Shown: positions 42,811-51,561, counted from the stretch's first letter. The stretch: 64,000 bases of DNA from Streptomyces shenzhenensis (GCF_021462265.1 NZ_JAJONF010000015.1:124001-188000); one strand, 5' to 3'. Notes: generated by a model from the letters alone, not told the origin. Program-made: numbers and translations.

Positions 42811-43410
42811 TCATGTTGCTCGGTGGGAAGGGCTGGGGGTCGCGGCGGCATTCACGCGTGGGGGGGTGATGAGGGCACGTCCTTGGATCCTGCCGTCGTT
42901 CAGGAGCTGGTAAGCCTCGTTCGCGCGTTGCAGGGGGAGGTGCTCGACCAGCACCTTGATCTTCTCCTGCTGGGCGAGCGTGATCACTTCCATCAGTTCG
43001 GTGAGGGAGCCCCAGTAGGGCGAGGCGACCGAGCACTCGTGCGGCGGGCTGGAGAAATCGACGGGCAGGGCTCCGCCGCCGAGACCGACAATGGTCAGGT
43101 GGCCGAGCATCCTGGCCACCTGAGCAGCCATCCGCAGCGTCGGGTCCACGCCGACCATGTCCAGCACAAACTGAGCGCCGTGCTGCGCCGTCATGTCCTT
43201 GATGGCGCGATCGCCTCGTCGCCCGAGAGCAGCCTCGTCGGCGCCCATTCGCTTGGCGGTCTCCAGCCTGCCGGCGTCGGTGTCCACGGCGACGACGGTG
43301 GTCGCCGCGCTCAGCGCGCGCAGGATCTGGACGGTCATCTGGCCCAGGCCGCCGGCCCCGATCACGACCGCGGTCGAGCCCGGCCCCAGCAGGTGCAGCG
43401 ACCTGGGAGA
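42811..43410 (-). pseudogene. C-terminal half of a zinc-type alcohol dehydrogenase
   Basis: The minus strand reads LLGPGSTAVVIGAGGLGQM, then VVAVDTDAGRLETAKRMGADEA and SLTELMEVITLAQQEKIKVL, the cofactor domain and C-terminus of an AdhP-like enzyme. The catalytic domain with the zinc ligands is gone. Its frame is continuous with the DedA fragment through foreign sequence, giving a false 414-residue ORF. Confidence 0.8.
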
Positions 43411-43566
43411 GCGCGCTGAGGAAGGTGACGGCCGCTGCTGGACGGGCGCCGTGGCGGGAGGCGTAGGAGTACGGGCCCTTCGCCCCGGGCTTGATCTGCT
43501 TCTCCGGGCGCAGGGTCGGGTCCAGGACGAACAGGGCCGGCTGCTTGTCCTCGACCTGGGGGAACT

Positions 43567-43855
43567 GGGCAGCACCGGCCACATCACCCGGGCGCCCGTA
43601 CGACTCGCCGAGCTGGTCGACTCCGCCGTGTCCCCGTATCGGCACGCCGCCGAACGGGCCGGACCCGGCCTGCGTACCGACGCGGACGACGCGGCCGTCG
43701 ACGTCGACGCCCGCTGGCCGGTGGCGGCCATCGGCAACGTCGTCGACAACGCGCTTCGGCACGGCAGGGGAGACGTCCGCGTCACGACCGCCGTCCACGA
43801 CGGCAGCGTGCGCGTACGCATGGACGACGACGGACCCGGCTTCCCGCCCGCGGCG
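43567..43855 (+). pseudogene. ATPase-domain fragment of a sensor histidine kinase
   Basis: The plus strand reads APVRLAELVDSAVSPYRHAA, then the N-box IGNVVDNALRHG and the G1 element RMDDDGPGFPP. Neither the H-box domain nor the end of the ATPase domain is present. It lies between minus-strand fragments of two other genes. The 43410-43567 stretch reads QPALFVLDPTLRPEKQIKPG on the minus strand, which I cannot assign. Confidence 0.75.
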
Positions 43856-44055
43856 ACGAACGCCGTCACGGCCACCGCGACCACGTTCAGCTGCCCCGCT
43901 CCCGCGTACACGGCTGCGGCGATCAGCACCGTCTCCCCGGGGACCGGCACGCCGAAGTCCTCCAGGAAGAGCAGACCGCCGACCGCCGCGTACCCCCAGT
44001 GGTCGAGCAGCGGGGCCAGGTCGGCGAAGACTCCGGGCAGTGGAGGTGCGGGCAT
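43850..44055 (-). pseudogene. N-terminal fragment of a DedA-family protein
   Basis: The ATG at 44055 has a good GAGGTGATCC site. The reading frame gives LLDHWGYAAVGGLLFLEDFG then VPVPGETVLIAAAVYAGAG, the start of a DedA/SNARE-associated membrane protein. Similarity stops after about 70 residues where the histidine-kinase fragment begins. The ribosome binding site is intact, so a chimeric product could still be made. Confidence 0.78.
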
Positions 44056-44078
44056 GGCGGATCACCTCTGAATCGAGG

Positions 44079-45281
44079 CTACCGGGTGGACGGACCCGGT
44101 ACTCGGCTCCCGGTGGCGCGGCGACGCACGGCGGTGAGCAGGGGGCCGAGGGCCAGCAGGACGGCGAGGGCGGCGTAGCCGTGGGTGAGGGTGGTGAACG
44201 AGGCGATGACGGCGACCAGCAACGGCCCTCCGGCGTCGCCGAGTTCGCGGCCGAGCTCGGCGGCGCCCATGGTCTGGCCCAGGCGTTCCTGAGGGGTCGA
44301 GGAGGCCAGCGCGGCGAAGCCGAGCGGGGTGATCAGGCCGGCTCCCACGCCGGTCAGCGCTGCTCCCAGGAGGACCCCGGTCAGCCCCGGCAGCATCGCG
44401 CAGCCCAGCCCGGCGGCGGTGAGCAGCAGTCCCGCGGTGATGCCGGACCGGGTCGTCAGGCGCCCCGCGTCCAGAGCCCGCCCGGCCCGCGGCTGCACCA
44501 CCGCCGTACAGGCGGCCAGCACCGACACGGCGGCACCGGTGGCCACCGTCCCCAGGCCGGCGGCCCGGCCCGAGACCGGCAGGAAGCCCACGCCGACCGA
44601 GAGGGCGGCGGTCGCCCCGGCCAGCGCGGACGTCGGGACCAGGAAGGCGGGGTCGGACAGGCGGCGGGCGAGGTCGAGGACCGTCTGCCGGATCTTGGGC
44701 AGCGGCGGTACGACGGGCACGGCGACCGCGGCCCAGACGGCGACCGCCGCGCCGAGCACGGCCAGTACCGCGAACAGCAGCCGGAGCCCGCCGGCCCACA
44801 CCAGCACGCCCCCCAGCAGAGGGCCCAGCGTGTAGCCGATCGACTTGTAGAAGCCGTAACTGCCGAACGCCCGGCCGTGCTTGGCGGCCGGGTTGAGCCG
44901 GGCGACCAGCGCGGAGGCCGACGGGGAGAACGCGGAGGCCGCCGCGCCCTGGCCCAGGCGGGCGGCCCACAGCCAACCCGGGCTGTCCGCCATGGCGTAC
45001 AACGCGGAGGCGACGGCGAAGGCGGCAAGGCCGCCGAGCAGGACAGGACGCGCCCCGACCCGGTCCGCGAGGGTGCCGAACACCGGCTTCAGGAGCACCT
45101 CGGCGCCGTCGTACAGGGCAAGGAGTCCGCCCAGGACCAGCAGCGAGGTGACCGCGCCCTCGGCATCGCCGCCCAGACTGGCGGCGATGCCGTGCGCGCC
45201 GAAGGCAGTGGTGAACCCGGCCGCGTACAGCGGCCACATCTGCCGGGCCGGCGCCGACCGGGTCTTGGCCGTCCGGCTCAT
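44079..45281 (-). CDS. MFS transporter linked to ChrB-like protein
   Basis: 400-residue 12-helix major facilitator. Motif A-like GTLADRVGARPVLLGGL follows helix 2, and the helix-5 region is GSYGFYKSIGYTLGPLLGG. The ATG overlaps the stop of the ChrB-like gene (ATGA), so they are translated together. The neighbour suggests efflux of chromate or another toxic oxyanion, but MFS exporters of many types occur in such places. Confidence 0.9.
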   Translation of the reverse strand: MSRTAKTRSAPARQMWPLYAAGFTTAFGAHGIAASLGGDAEGAVTSLLVLGGLLALYDGAEVLLKPVFGTLADRVGARPVLLGGLAAFAVASALYAMADSPGWLWAARLGQGAAASAFSPSASALVARLNPAAKHGRAFGSYGFYKSIGYTLGPLLGGVLVWAGGLRLLFAVLAVLGAAVAVWAAVAVPVVPPLPKIRQTVLDLARRLSDPAFLVPTSALAGATAALSVGVGFLPVSGRAAGLGTVATGAAVSVLAACTAVVQPRAGRALDAGRLTTRSGITAGLLLTAAGLGCAMLPGLTGVLLGAALTGVGAGLITPLGFAALASSTPQERLGQTMGAAELGRELGDAGGPLLVAVIASFTTLTHGYAALAVLLALGPLLTAVRRRATGSRVPGPSTR

Positions 45282-45829
45282 CGGTCGTCGGCCAACGATG
45301 TGCCGTGCAGGGCCGCGAAGACGCGTTCCGCGTAGTCCTCGCAGGCGGCGGCGCACTCCTTGAGCCGCTTGCCGGCCTCGGCGGCCTCCGGTGCGCCGAA
45401 CACGTCGCGCGCGGTGAGATCGCGGTGCCAGCGCCGCAGCCGCTCCAACGACTGCTCCTCTTCCTCCAGCTCGGCGAGGGTGAACTTGGCGATCCGGATC
45501 TCCTTCGCCAGCTCCTCCTCGAACTTCCCGCAGTCGGCGAGGAACTCCGTCCAGTCCTCCGACCGCGCGGCCGTGAACAGAGCCTGGAAGCGGGCCGCGT
45601 CCTCGGGCCCCCGCCCGGACGCGCTGAGGGTCACCGCCTGCCCCTCCCCCGCCTCCGTCAGCTCCAGCGCGCGGGCGATGCCGTCCGCGAAGACGGGGAC
45701 GTCCGGCACGGCCCAGACGCCCTGCCCCAGCGAGAGCGCACCGATCCTGCGCAGCTCCCGCCAGACCCCCACCCGATGCCGCGACGGCTGGGCGGGCAGT
45801 CTGGTCACGAGGACGAGCCAGCGGCCCAT
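45278..45829 (-). CDS. ChrB-like chromate-resistance domain protein
   Basis: 183 residues from the preferred start at MGRWLVLV, where family similarity begins; an in-frame ATG at 45877 would overlap the operator-like dyad. The ChrB N-terminal domain is recognisable (PSRHRVGVWRELRRIGALSL, then GVWAVPD). A long charged helix follows (ELEEEEQSLERLRRWHRDLT). Only the N-terminal ChrB domain is present. It probably regulates or supports the coupled exporter. Confidence 0.8.
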   Translation of the reverse strand: MGRWLVLVTRLPAQPSRHRVGVWRELRRIGALSLGQGVWAVPDVPVFADGIARALELTEAGEGQAVTLSASGRGPEDAARFQALFTAARSEDWTEFLADCGKFEEELAKEIRIAKFTLAELEEEEQSLERLRRWHRDLTARDVFGAPEAAEAGKRLKECAAACEDYAERVFAALHGTSLADDR

Positions 45830-45855
45830 CGGTTCCGCATTCGCCACAGCTACGA

Positions 45856-45877
45856 ATGTAGCAGGCGTTACATTCAT
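45856..45877. promoter_or_regulatory. GAATGTA-N8-TACATTC dyad
   Basis: A perfect 7-bp inverted repeat 27 bp upstream of the preferred ChrB-like start. The region is unusually A/T-rich for the window and could combine a -10 element with an operator. Confidence 0.5.
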
Positions 45878-45917
45878 GACCGTGTGAGTGAGTGAGCGCG
45901 CGTGGCGGTCGACAGGG

Positions 45918-46754
45918 TCAGGCGGTCAGCGTCCCGGTGGCCAGCAGACCGAGCAGGGCCACGCCGATGACGACGCGGTAGATGACGAACGCGTTGAAGG
46001 AGTGCCGGGCGACGAACTTCAGCAGCCAGGCGATCGAACCGTAGGCGACGACGAAGGAGACAGCGGTCCCGACGGCGAGAGGTGCGGCTCCCACCCCGGC
46101 GCCGACGGCGTCCTTCAGCTCGTACAGGCCGGCGCCGGTCAGGGCGGGGATGCCGAGGAAGAACGAAAGCCGGGTCGCCGCCACCCGGTCCAGGTCCAGG
46201 ACGAGCGCCGTGGACATCGTGGCGCCGGAGCGGGAGAAGCCGGGGAAGAGCAGGGCGAGGATCTGGGCGCTGCCCACCAGCATCGCGTCCTTGAACGTGG
46301 TGTCGTCCTCGCCGCGCTTGTGCCGGCCCATCTGGTCGGCGGCCCACATCACGCCCGACCCGACGATCAACGAGGCGGCCACCACCCACAGCGATCCGAG
46401 CGGCCCCTCGACGAGCTTCTTGGCGGCCAGGCCGACCACGACGATCGGGATCGTGGCGTATATGACCCACCAGGCGAACTTGTAGTCGTGGTGGTACCGC
46501 TCGTTCTTGTCGGCCAGCCCGCGCCCCCAGGCCGCAACGATCCGCCGGATGTCCTTGAAGAAGTAGACGAGTACGGCGGCGATCGCGCCGACCTGGATGA
46601 CGGCGGTGAAGCCGACCACGGAGGTGTCCTCGACCGGTATGTTCATCAGCCCCTCGGTGATCTTCAGGTGGCCGGTGGAGGAGACCGGGAGGAATTCGGT
46701 CACCCCCTCCACAATGCCGAGTACGACGGCCTGACCGAGGCTGATGGCGCTCAT
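45918..46754 (-). CDS. uppP: Undecaprenyl-diphosphatase (UppP/BacA)
   Basis: 278-residue integral membrane enzyme. It hydrolyses undecaprenyl diphosphate to the monophosphate for reuse in cell-wall synthesis, and overexpression gives bacitracin tolerance. The two catalytic consensus segments are intact: VEGVTEFLPVSSTGH near the N-terminus and LFPGFSRSGATMS in the middle. It has the usual length and about eight helices. The glycosyltransferase lies 82 bp upstream on the same strand. Confidence 0.96.
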   Translation of the reverse strand: MSAISLGQAVVLGIVEGVTEFLPVSSTGHLKITEGLMNIPVEDTSVVGFTAVIQVGAIAAVLVYFFKDIRRIVAAWGRGLADKNERYHHDYKFAWWVIYATIPIVVVGLAAKKLVEGPLGSLWVVAASLIVGSGVMWAADQMGRHKRGEDDTTFKDAMLVGSAQILALLFPGFSRSGATMSTALVLDLDRVAATRLSFFLGIPALTGAGLYELKDAVGAGVGAAPLAVGTAVSFVVAYGSIAWLLKFVARHSFNAFVIYRVVIGVALLGLLATGTLTA

Positions 46755-46836
46755 CGGGGTCCTTTTCTGCGGTGAGTGGGTGAGACGAAGGCGGTGGGCT
46801 GAGCGGCGGGGCTGTCGCGTAGGCGACGGCGGGGAT

Positions 46837-48069
46837 TCAGCGGCGCGGTCCGCGCAGGCTGCGCACGGCCCGGCGCGCCCGGACGCGCCAACGGGATGTG
46901 GCGCGCTCCCGGTTGCGGGAGGCGCGGGTGGCGGCGAGTTCGGCGAAGAGGTCCTCGTAGACCTGCGCGACCCGAGCGGGGTCGAAGCGGTGGGCGGCCT
47001 GACGAGCGGCGCGGCCCATCCGGCGGCGGCCCGGTTCGTCGGCGATCAGGTCGAGCAGCGCGGCGGCCAGCGCCTTGCGGTCACCCATGGGGACGAGGCG
47101 GCCGTCGACGCGGTCGTGGATGATCTCGGCCGGACCGAGCGGGCAGTCGGTGGAGACCACCGGGACGCCGCAGCGCATGGCCTCGACCAGGGTCATGCCG
47201 AAGGACTCGGCGTCGGAGGCGGAGGCGACGATCGACGCCTTGGCGAACTCGGCCTCGATCGGCGAGGCCACGCCCATCAGCGCCGCCCGGCCGCCCAGCT
47301 CACGGTCGTCGATCAGTTGCTGGAGGCGGTCCTTTTCGGGGCCGGTGCCGTAGATGCGCAGGGTCCAGTCGGGGTGCCTGGCGGCGATGTCGGCGAACGC
47401 CTCGATGAGCAGGTCGAACCGCTTGCCGCGGGCCAGGCGTCCGGCCGCGGCGACGACCTTCGCGGTCCCGTCGGCGGGCGGCAGCCCCGGCTCGGGCACG
47501 GCGTTCGGGATCGCCAGGATCCTGACTCCCGGGAGGCGCATCTTCGCCCGGTAGACGGTGGCGTCCGCCTCGGTGGTCGTGACCACCGCGTCCACACCGC
47601 GGTAGTGACGCGCGAGCCGGGCGCGCAGCTTCGGGCTGTGGCTGTCGTGGGTCAGGTGTTCCTGGGCGATGCGCAGGGCGCCGGGCGGGGCGAAGCGGGC
47701 CAGGTAGACGTTGATGCCGGGTCTGGTGCCGATCAGTACGTCCGCGTCACAGGCCCGCAGGTACTCCTCGACCCGGACGTCGGTGAGGCGGCTGTACTGA
47801 TGGTAGCGCTTCTCGGCGGTGGGGAAGGCCCGGGACGGCTCGTGCAGCAGCGGGTCGGCCAGGTCGGACTCCGTGGCGTCCTTGCGAACGTCGACGAGGG
47901 GTACGACCGTCAGCCGCGGGTCGACGGCGAACCGGGGGCGGGTGCGGTGCCGCCGGACGGACACGATCGTCACCTCATGGCGGTCGGCGAACGCCGCGGC
48001 GAGGTTGAGGGTGGTGCGGTTGGTGCCACCGATGCCGTAGATGTCGTGGATCAGGAAAGTGATCTTCAT
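46837..48069 (-). CDS. GT4-family glycosyltransferase
   Basis: 410 residues. The N-terminal GT-B domain starts IHDIYGIGGTNRTTLNLAAA. The C-terminal domain has VVAAAGRLARGKRFDLLIEA, YGTGPEKDRLQQLI and the nucleotide-sugar EX7E pattern SDAESFGMTLVEAMRCGVPV. The C-terminal tail is very basic (RWRVRARRAVRSLRG), which may attach it to the membrane. Teichoic or other wall-polymer synthesis is possible next to uppP but is not shown. Confidence 0.9.
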   Translation of the reverse strand: MKITFLIHDIYGIGGTNRTTLNLAAAFADRHEVTIVSVRRHRTRPRFAVDPRLTVVPLVDVRKDATESDLADPLLHEPSRAFPTAEKRYHQYSRLTDVRVEEYLRACDADVLIGTRPGINVYLARFAPPGALRIAQEHLTHDSHSPKLRARLARHYRGVDAVVTTTEADATVYRAKMRLPGVRILAIPNAVPEPGLPPADGTAKVVAAAGRLARGKRFDLLIEAFADIAARHPDWTLRIYGTGPEKDRLQQLIDDRELGGRAALMGVASPIEAEFAKASIVASASDAESFGMTLVEAMRCGVPVVSTDCPLGPAEIIHDRVDGRLVPMGDRKALAAALLDLIADEPGRRRMGRAARQAAHRFDPARVAQVYEDLFAELAATRASRNRERATSRWRVRARRAVRSLRGPRR

Positions 48070-48222
48070 ACCACGCCCGCCCGGAGCGGCTCTGTCATGT
48101 CGAGCACACGGCGGCGGGCGCGCAGTACCTCTGGGGCTTGCGGCACCTGGGATCCTCTCCGGCCTCCGCCGTCCTCGCTTTTCCCGGACGCGGACGCATG
48201 GCACACTCGGACGACGGCAGCA

Positions 48223-48259
48223 TTTACACGGCCGTAGAAGTTTTACGCGACTGTAGAAG
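48223..48259. promoter_or_regulatory. Two BlaI/MecI-type boxes before blaI gene
   Basis: TTTACACGGCCGTAGAA (48223-48239) and TTTTACGCGACTGTAGAAG (48241-48259) are adjacent 18-bp-spaced repeats. Each has a TAC-N6-GTA dyad core. They lie 24 bp upstream of the BlaI-type start and imply autorepression. Confidence 0.7.
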
Positions 48260-48282
48260 ACGAGCGGGAGAACGGCAAACCC

Positions 48283-48660
48283 ATGGGCGGTCAGGCGGAG
48301 GGGCGCGGTCCCAAGCGGGCCAACGGCGTACGCGAGGCCGAGATCCTCGCCCTGCTGCAGCGGACCGACGGTGCGCTGACCCCGGGTGAGGTCGTCGAGC
48401 GGCTCGGCGGCGAGCTGTCGTACAGCAGCGTGGTGACGATCCTCACCCGCATGCACACCAAGGGCCTGCTCGGCCGCGTCGCCCGTGGCCGCGCCTTCGC
48501 GTACGCGCCCGTGACCGACGACGCCGGCTTCGCCGCCCGCCGCATGCACACCGTGCTGGAGGACCGGCCGGACCGGGAGACCGTCCTCGCCCGTTTCGCC
48601 GACGAGCTGTCCGACACGGACGCCGAGCTGCTGCGTCAGCTGCTCGGCCCCGACCAGTAG
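48283..48660 (+). CDS. BlaI/MecI/CopY-family repressor
   Basis: 125-residue winged-helix repressor. The recognition region is ALTPGEVVERLGGELSYSSV followed by TILTRMHTKGLLGRVARGRA, and the dimerising C-terminus ends with FADELSDTDAELLRQLL. It is paired with an M56 metallopeptidase 31 bp downstream, the usual sensor-protease partner. Boxes upstream of both this operon and the uppP remnant indicate a small cell-wall-related regulon. Confidence 0.94.
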   Translation: MGGQAEGRGPKRANGVREAEILALLQRTDGALTPGEVVERLGGELSYSSVVTILTRMHTKGLLGRVARGRAFAYAPVTDDAGFAARRMHTVLEDRPDRETVLARFADELSDTDAELLRQLLGPDQ

Positions 48661-48691
48661 GTCCGGCGGGAACAGGAAGGGGCCGCTCGCC

Positions 48692-49642
48692 ATGCACGTC
48701 GCCGTCTACCTGCCGTTGCTGCTCTCGGTCGTCGCCCCGCTCGGCGCGCGCCCACTGGCCGAGCGCTGCGAACCCCGGCTCGCCACCTGGCTGCTCACCG
48801 CCTCGTCCCTGATCCTGGGCGCGGCGACCACCGTCTCCCTGGGCCTCCTGGCCGTGGCCGGCCTGATCCGCGTCCCGCAACTCGCCGCCCTGGGCCACTG
48901 GTCGGCTCACACCGCACAGCACGACGACCCCACCCAGCTGTCCGTCTCGCTTCTCGCCGGCCTGCTGCTCGCCGGTGCTGCGGTCATGGCCGCCAGGATG
49001 CTGTGGCGGCGCGCCCGCTCCCTGGCCGCCGCCGCGTGGGAGGCCGCCTGCATGCCCGCGCGCGACGGCCTGGTCGTCACGGAGAACGACGCTCCCGACG
49101 CCTTCGCCCTCCCCGGGCTGCCCGGCCGGATCGTCGTCTCCACCGGGATGCTGCACGCCCTGGACGAGTCCGAGCACGACATCCTGCTCGCCCACGAGCG
49201 CGCCCACCTGACCGCCCACCACTACGCCTTCGTCGCGCTCGCCCAGCTCGGCGCCGCCGCCAACCCGCTGCTGCGCCCCCTCGCCGTCGCCGTCACCTAC
49301 ACCATCGAGCGCTGGGCCGACGAGAACGCGGCCGCCTCGACCGGCGACCGCAGGCGGGTCGCCCGCACCGTCGGCAAGGCCGCCCTCGCCGCCCACCACG
49401 CCCCTGCCCTCTCCCGCATGGCCGGTGCCGCCCTCGGCATCTTCGGAATCCGCGGCCACCGCGACCGGCTCGCCTCCGCCGGCCCGGTCCCGCGCCGCGT
49501 CGCCGCACTCCTCGCCCCGCCCCTGCGACGCCACCCGGTCCTCACCGCCGCCACCGCGGCCGTCCTCGCCGCGGCCGCCCTGGGCGCAGCCGAGGCCGCC
49601 CACGACCTCCACCTGCTGCTCGCGACCGTCGGCGTCTCCTGA
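48692..49642 (+). CDS. M56-family membrane metallopeptidase
   Basis: 316 residues with several N-terminal hydrophobic segments. The zinc motif is HERAH (His168, Glu169, His172) in LLAHERAHLTAHHYAFV. A third acidic ligand probably lies in ERWADENAA. A last hydrophobic segment (VLTAATAAVLAAAALGAAEA) is near the C-terminus. In the BlaR/MecR model the protease inactivates the repressor upon an envelope signal; here there is no penicillin-binding sensor domain. Confidence 0.92.
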   Translation: MHVAVYLPLLLSVVAPLGARPLAERCEPRLATWLLTASSLILGAATTVSLGLLAVAGLIRVPQLAALGHWSAHTAQHDDPTQLSVSLLAGLLLAGAAVMAARMLWRRARSLAAAAWEAACMPARDGLVVTENDAPDAFALPGLPGRIVVSTGMLHALDESEHDILLAHERAHLTAHHYAFVALAQLGAAANPLLRPLAVAVTYTIERWADENAAASTGDRRRVARTVGKAALAAHHAPALSRMAGAALGIFGIRGHRDRLASAGPVPRRVAALLAPPLRRHPVLTAATAAVLAAAALGAAEAAHDLHLLLATVGVS

Positions 49643-49718
49643 CCCCATCCCGGGAGAACCCCGCACGCCCTTTCGGGCACGCCCCGCACGAACAGGTTGC
49701 AGCCCCCTCCCGCCATCG

Positions 49719-49755
49719 TCTACTTTCGCGTAGACCTTCTACACCCGTATAGAAG
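49719..49755. promoter_or_regulatory. Two BlaI-type boxes before truncated uppP
   Basis: TCTAC-N6-GTAGA (49719-49734) and CTTCTA-N8-TAGAAG (49736-49755) are perfect dyads of the same type as those at 48223-48259. They lie 31 bp upstream of the truncated uppP-like frame. Confidence 0.7.
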
Positions 49756-49785
49756 CAGTGGCTCCGAGGGAACTCCGCGACCGAA

Positions 49786-50000
49786 TTGCCCTGTCTCCAG
49801 GCCGTCGTCACCGGCGCCCCGCAAGGCGTGACCGAGCTCTTCCCCGTCTCCAGCCTGGGCCACTCCGCGCTACCGCCCGCCCGGATCGGCGGCTCCTGGC
49901 ACCACCTCGTCACCGAGAACGCCACCGGCAACTCGGAAGGCTCACCGCACCCGGCCTTCATCGTGGCCCTGCCCGTCGCCACCGCCGCGAAGGGCCACGT
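49786..50000 (+). pseudogene. N-terminal remnant of a second uppP gene
   Basis: The frame from TTG at 49786 reads LQAVVTGAPQGVTELFPVSS then LGHSALPPARIGG. It keeps the first UppP consensus (Glu, PVSS-x-GH). After FIVALPVATA the similarity breaks and about 200 residues, including the second consensus, are missing. BlaI-type boxes upstream suggest that the intact ancestor belonged to the BlaI regulon. Confidence 0.75.
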
Positions 50001-50082
50001 CCCGTGGTTTCCGCAGTTCAGGGAAGGAAGCGGGGGACTGCCACACCCGTGGCACCATTCAGGCTTGCGGATAGCGCCATAG

Positions 50083-50102
50083 TGGTGCCACCATGGCGCC
50101 AT
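50083..50102. promoter_or_regulatory. Overlapping palindromes at RHH-protein start
   Basis: TGGTG-C-CACCA (50083-50093) is followed by ATGGCGCCAT (50093-50102), which includes the first two bases of the ATG at 50101. Related GGCACCAT and AGCGCCAT copies lie just upstream. An RHH protein could autoregulate here by covering the start codon. Confidence 0.5.
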
Positions 50103-50619
50103 GGACCTCACCCCCTACGTCGAGACCCTTCGCCGTGAACTCGCGGTGGCCGCCGAAGCCGGCGGGGACGACGCCCGTGAGCTGGCCGAGCGGCTGACGG
50201 CTCCACTGGAGTCGGCGACCCGGCTGACCATGCTCAATGTGCTCTCCGCCGCGATGGACGAGATCACCCGCGAACTAGCCCCCGGGTCGGTCGACGTACG
50301 GCTGCGCGGGCTCGACCCCGACTTCGTGGTGACGCTGCCGCCGGCCGGTGGCGGCTACGCGGAAGCGTGCGCCGCGCCCGTCGAACCGATCAGGGCGACG
50401 GCGCCCGCCGAGGGCGACGAGGGCGGCACCGCTCGGGTCAACCTGCGCCTGCCGGCTCCTCTCAAGGCGCGGGCCGAGGAGGCCGCGAGCCGCGAGGGGC
50501 TGTCGGTCAACGCGTGGCTGGTGCGGGCCGTGTCGGCCGCGGTCGACGGCGGCGCGCAGCCGCGCACGCCGCAGCGAACCCGCACGGTCGGACAGAGCTT
50601 CACGGGCTGGGTGCGCTAG
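50101..50619 (+). CDS. Ribbon-helix-helix (HicB/CopG-like) protein
   Basis: 172 residues. An N-terminal helical segment and a short beta region are joined by an Ala/Glu linker to a C-terminal ribbon-helix-helix (TARVNLRLPAPLKARAEEAA, then SREGLSVNAWLVRAVSAAV). Its place before a DUF4097 gene is common in Streptomyces. It is probably a transcriptional regulator of this operon rather than an antitoxin, as no toxin gene is present. Confidence 0.85.
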   Translation: MDLTPYVETLRRELAVAAEAGGDDARELAERLTAPLESATRLTMLNVLSAAMDEITRELAPGSVDVRLRGLDPDFVVTLPPAGGGYAEACAAPVEPIRATAPAEGDEGGTARVNLRLPAPLKARAEEAASREGLSVNAWLVRAVSAAVDGGAQPRTPQRTRTVGQSFTGWVR

Positions 50620-50718
50620 CAGCGCCCGCCACCCAACAGCACATCGCACTGCGCGACTTCACCCATACCACGTCCCCTCTGCGGGGACGGCTCAAGGGCT
50701 CAGGAGGACGGGACAGCC

Positions 50719-51561
50719 ATGCCTTCTTTCGACACACCCGAACCGATTACGGTCACCGCCCACGTGGGCGCCGGCTCCATCAGCTTCAGCGCGGGCGACC
50801 GTCCCGACACCGTTGTTCAGGCGCGACCCCGCGACCCGAAGCGGGACAAGGACGTGCGGGCCGCCGAGCAGACCGAGGTCTCCTACGCGAGCGGTGTGCT
50901 GACCGTCCGGACGAAGGAGCGGCGCATGCTCGGGCCCGGCGGAGTCGTCGACGTGACGGTCGAACTGCCCACAGGTTCGCGCATCGACATGACCGGCCCC
51001 TGGGCCCAGGTGCTCGGCGAGGGCCGGCTCGGCGAGGTCCGGGTCAAGACCTCGGTCGGCGACGTCCGGCTCGACACGACCGGCCCGCTGAACCTGGCCC
51101 TGTCGCACGGTTCGATCGTCGTGGACCGGGTCGAGGGGGCGGCCGAGATCACCACCAGCTCCGGCAACGTGCGCGTCGGCCTCGTCGACGGCCCCGCCGT
51201 CCTGAAGAACTCCAACGGCACCACGACCGTCGGCACCGTGACCGGTGAGTTGCGGGTGAGCGGGACCAACGGCGCCATCGACATCACGCGCGCCGGGGCG
51301 TCAGTCACCGGCACCGCGACCAACGGCTCCCTCCGGATCGCCGAGGTCACTCGCGGCGAGACCCAGTTGGAGACCTCCAACGGCTCCATCGAGATCGGCA
51401 TCCGCGAAGGCACCGCCGCCTGGCTCGACGTCAGCTCACAGCGTGGCCAGGTACGCAACACGCTCACCGAGTCCGACGCGCCGGAACAGACCGAGGAGAG
51501 CGTCACGGTTCGGGCGAGGACCAACTGGGGCAACATCGACGTCGGCCGCTCCCGGCTCTGA
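50719..51561 (+). CDS. DUF4097 beta-solenoid protein
   Basis: 280 residues made of short repeated strands. Examples are LGEVRVKTSVGDVRLDTTGP, ITTSSGNVRVGLVDGP and LETSNGSIEIGIREG, typical for DUF4097/putative adhesin folds. There is no signal peptide. It follows the RHH gene by 99 bp. In many relatives this pair is followed by an ABC ATPase and an ABC-2 permease; here only a piece of the permease remains. Confidence 0.9.
   Translation: MPSFDTPEPITVTAHVGAGSISFSAGDRPDTVVQARPRDPKRDKDVRAAEQTEVSYASGVLTVRTKERRMLGPGGVVDVTVELPTGSRIDMTGPWAQVLGEGRLGEVRVKTSVGDVRLDTTGPLNLALSHGSIVVDRVEGAAEITTSSGNVRVGLVDGPAVLKNSNGTTTVGTVTGELRVSGTNGAIDITRAGASVTGTATNGSLRIAEVTRGETQLETSNGSIEIGIREGTAAWLDVSSQRGQVRNTLTESDAPEQTEESVTVRARTNWGNIDVGRSRL

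Noticed and set aside
42811..44055. A single 414-residue alcohol dehydrogenase
   Set aside because: The N-terminal part is DedA, the middle is antisense to a histidine-kinase fragment, and only the C-terminal third is dehydrogenase.
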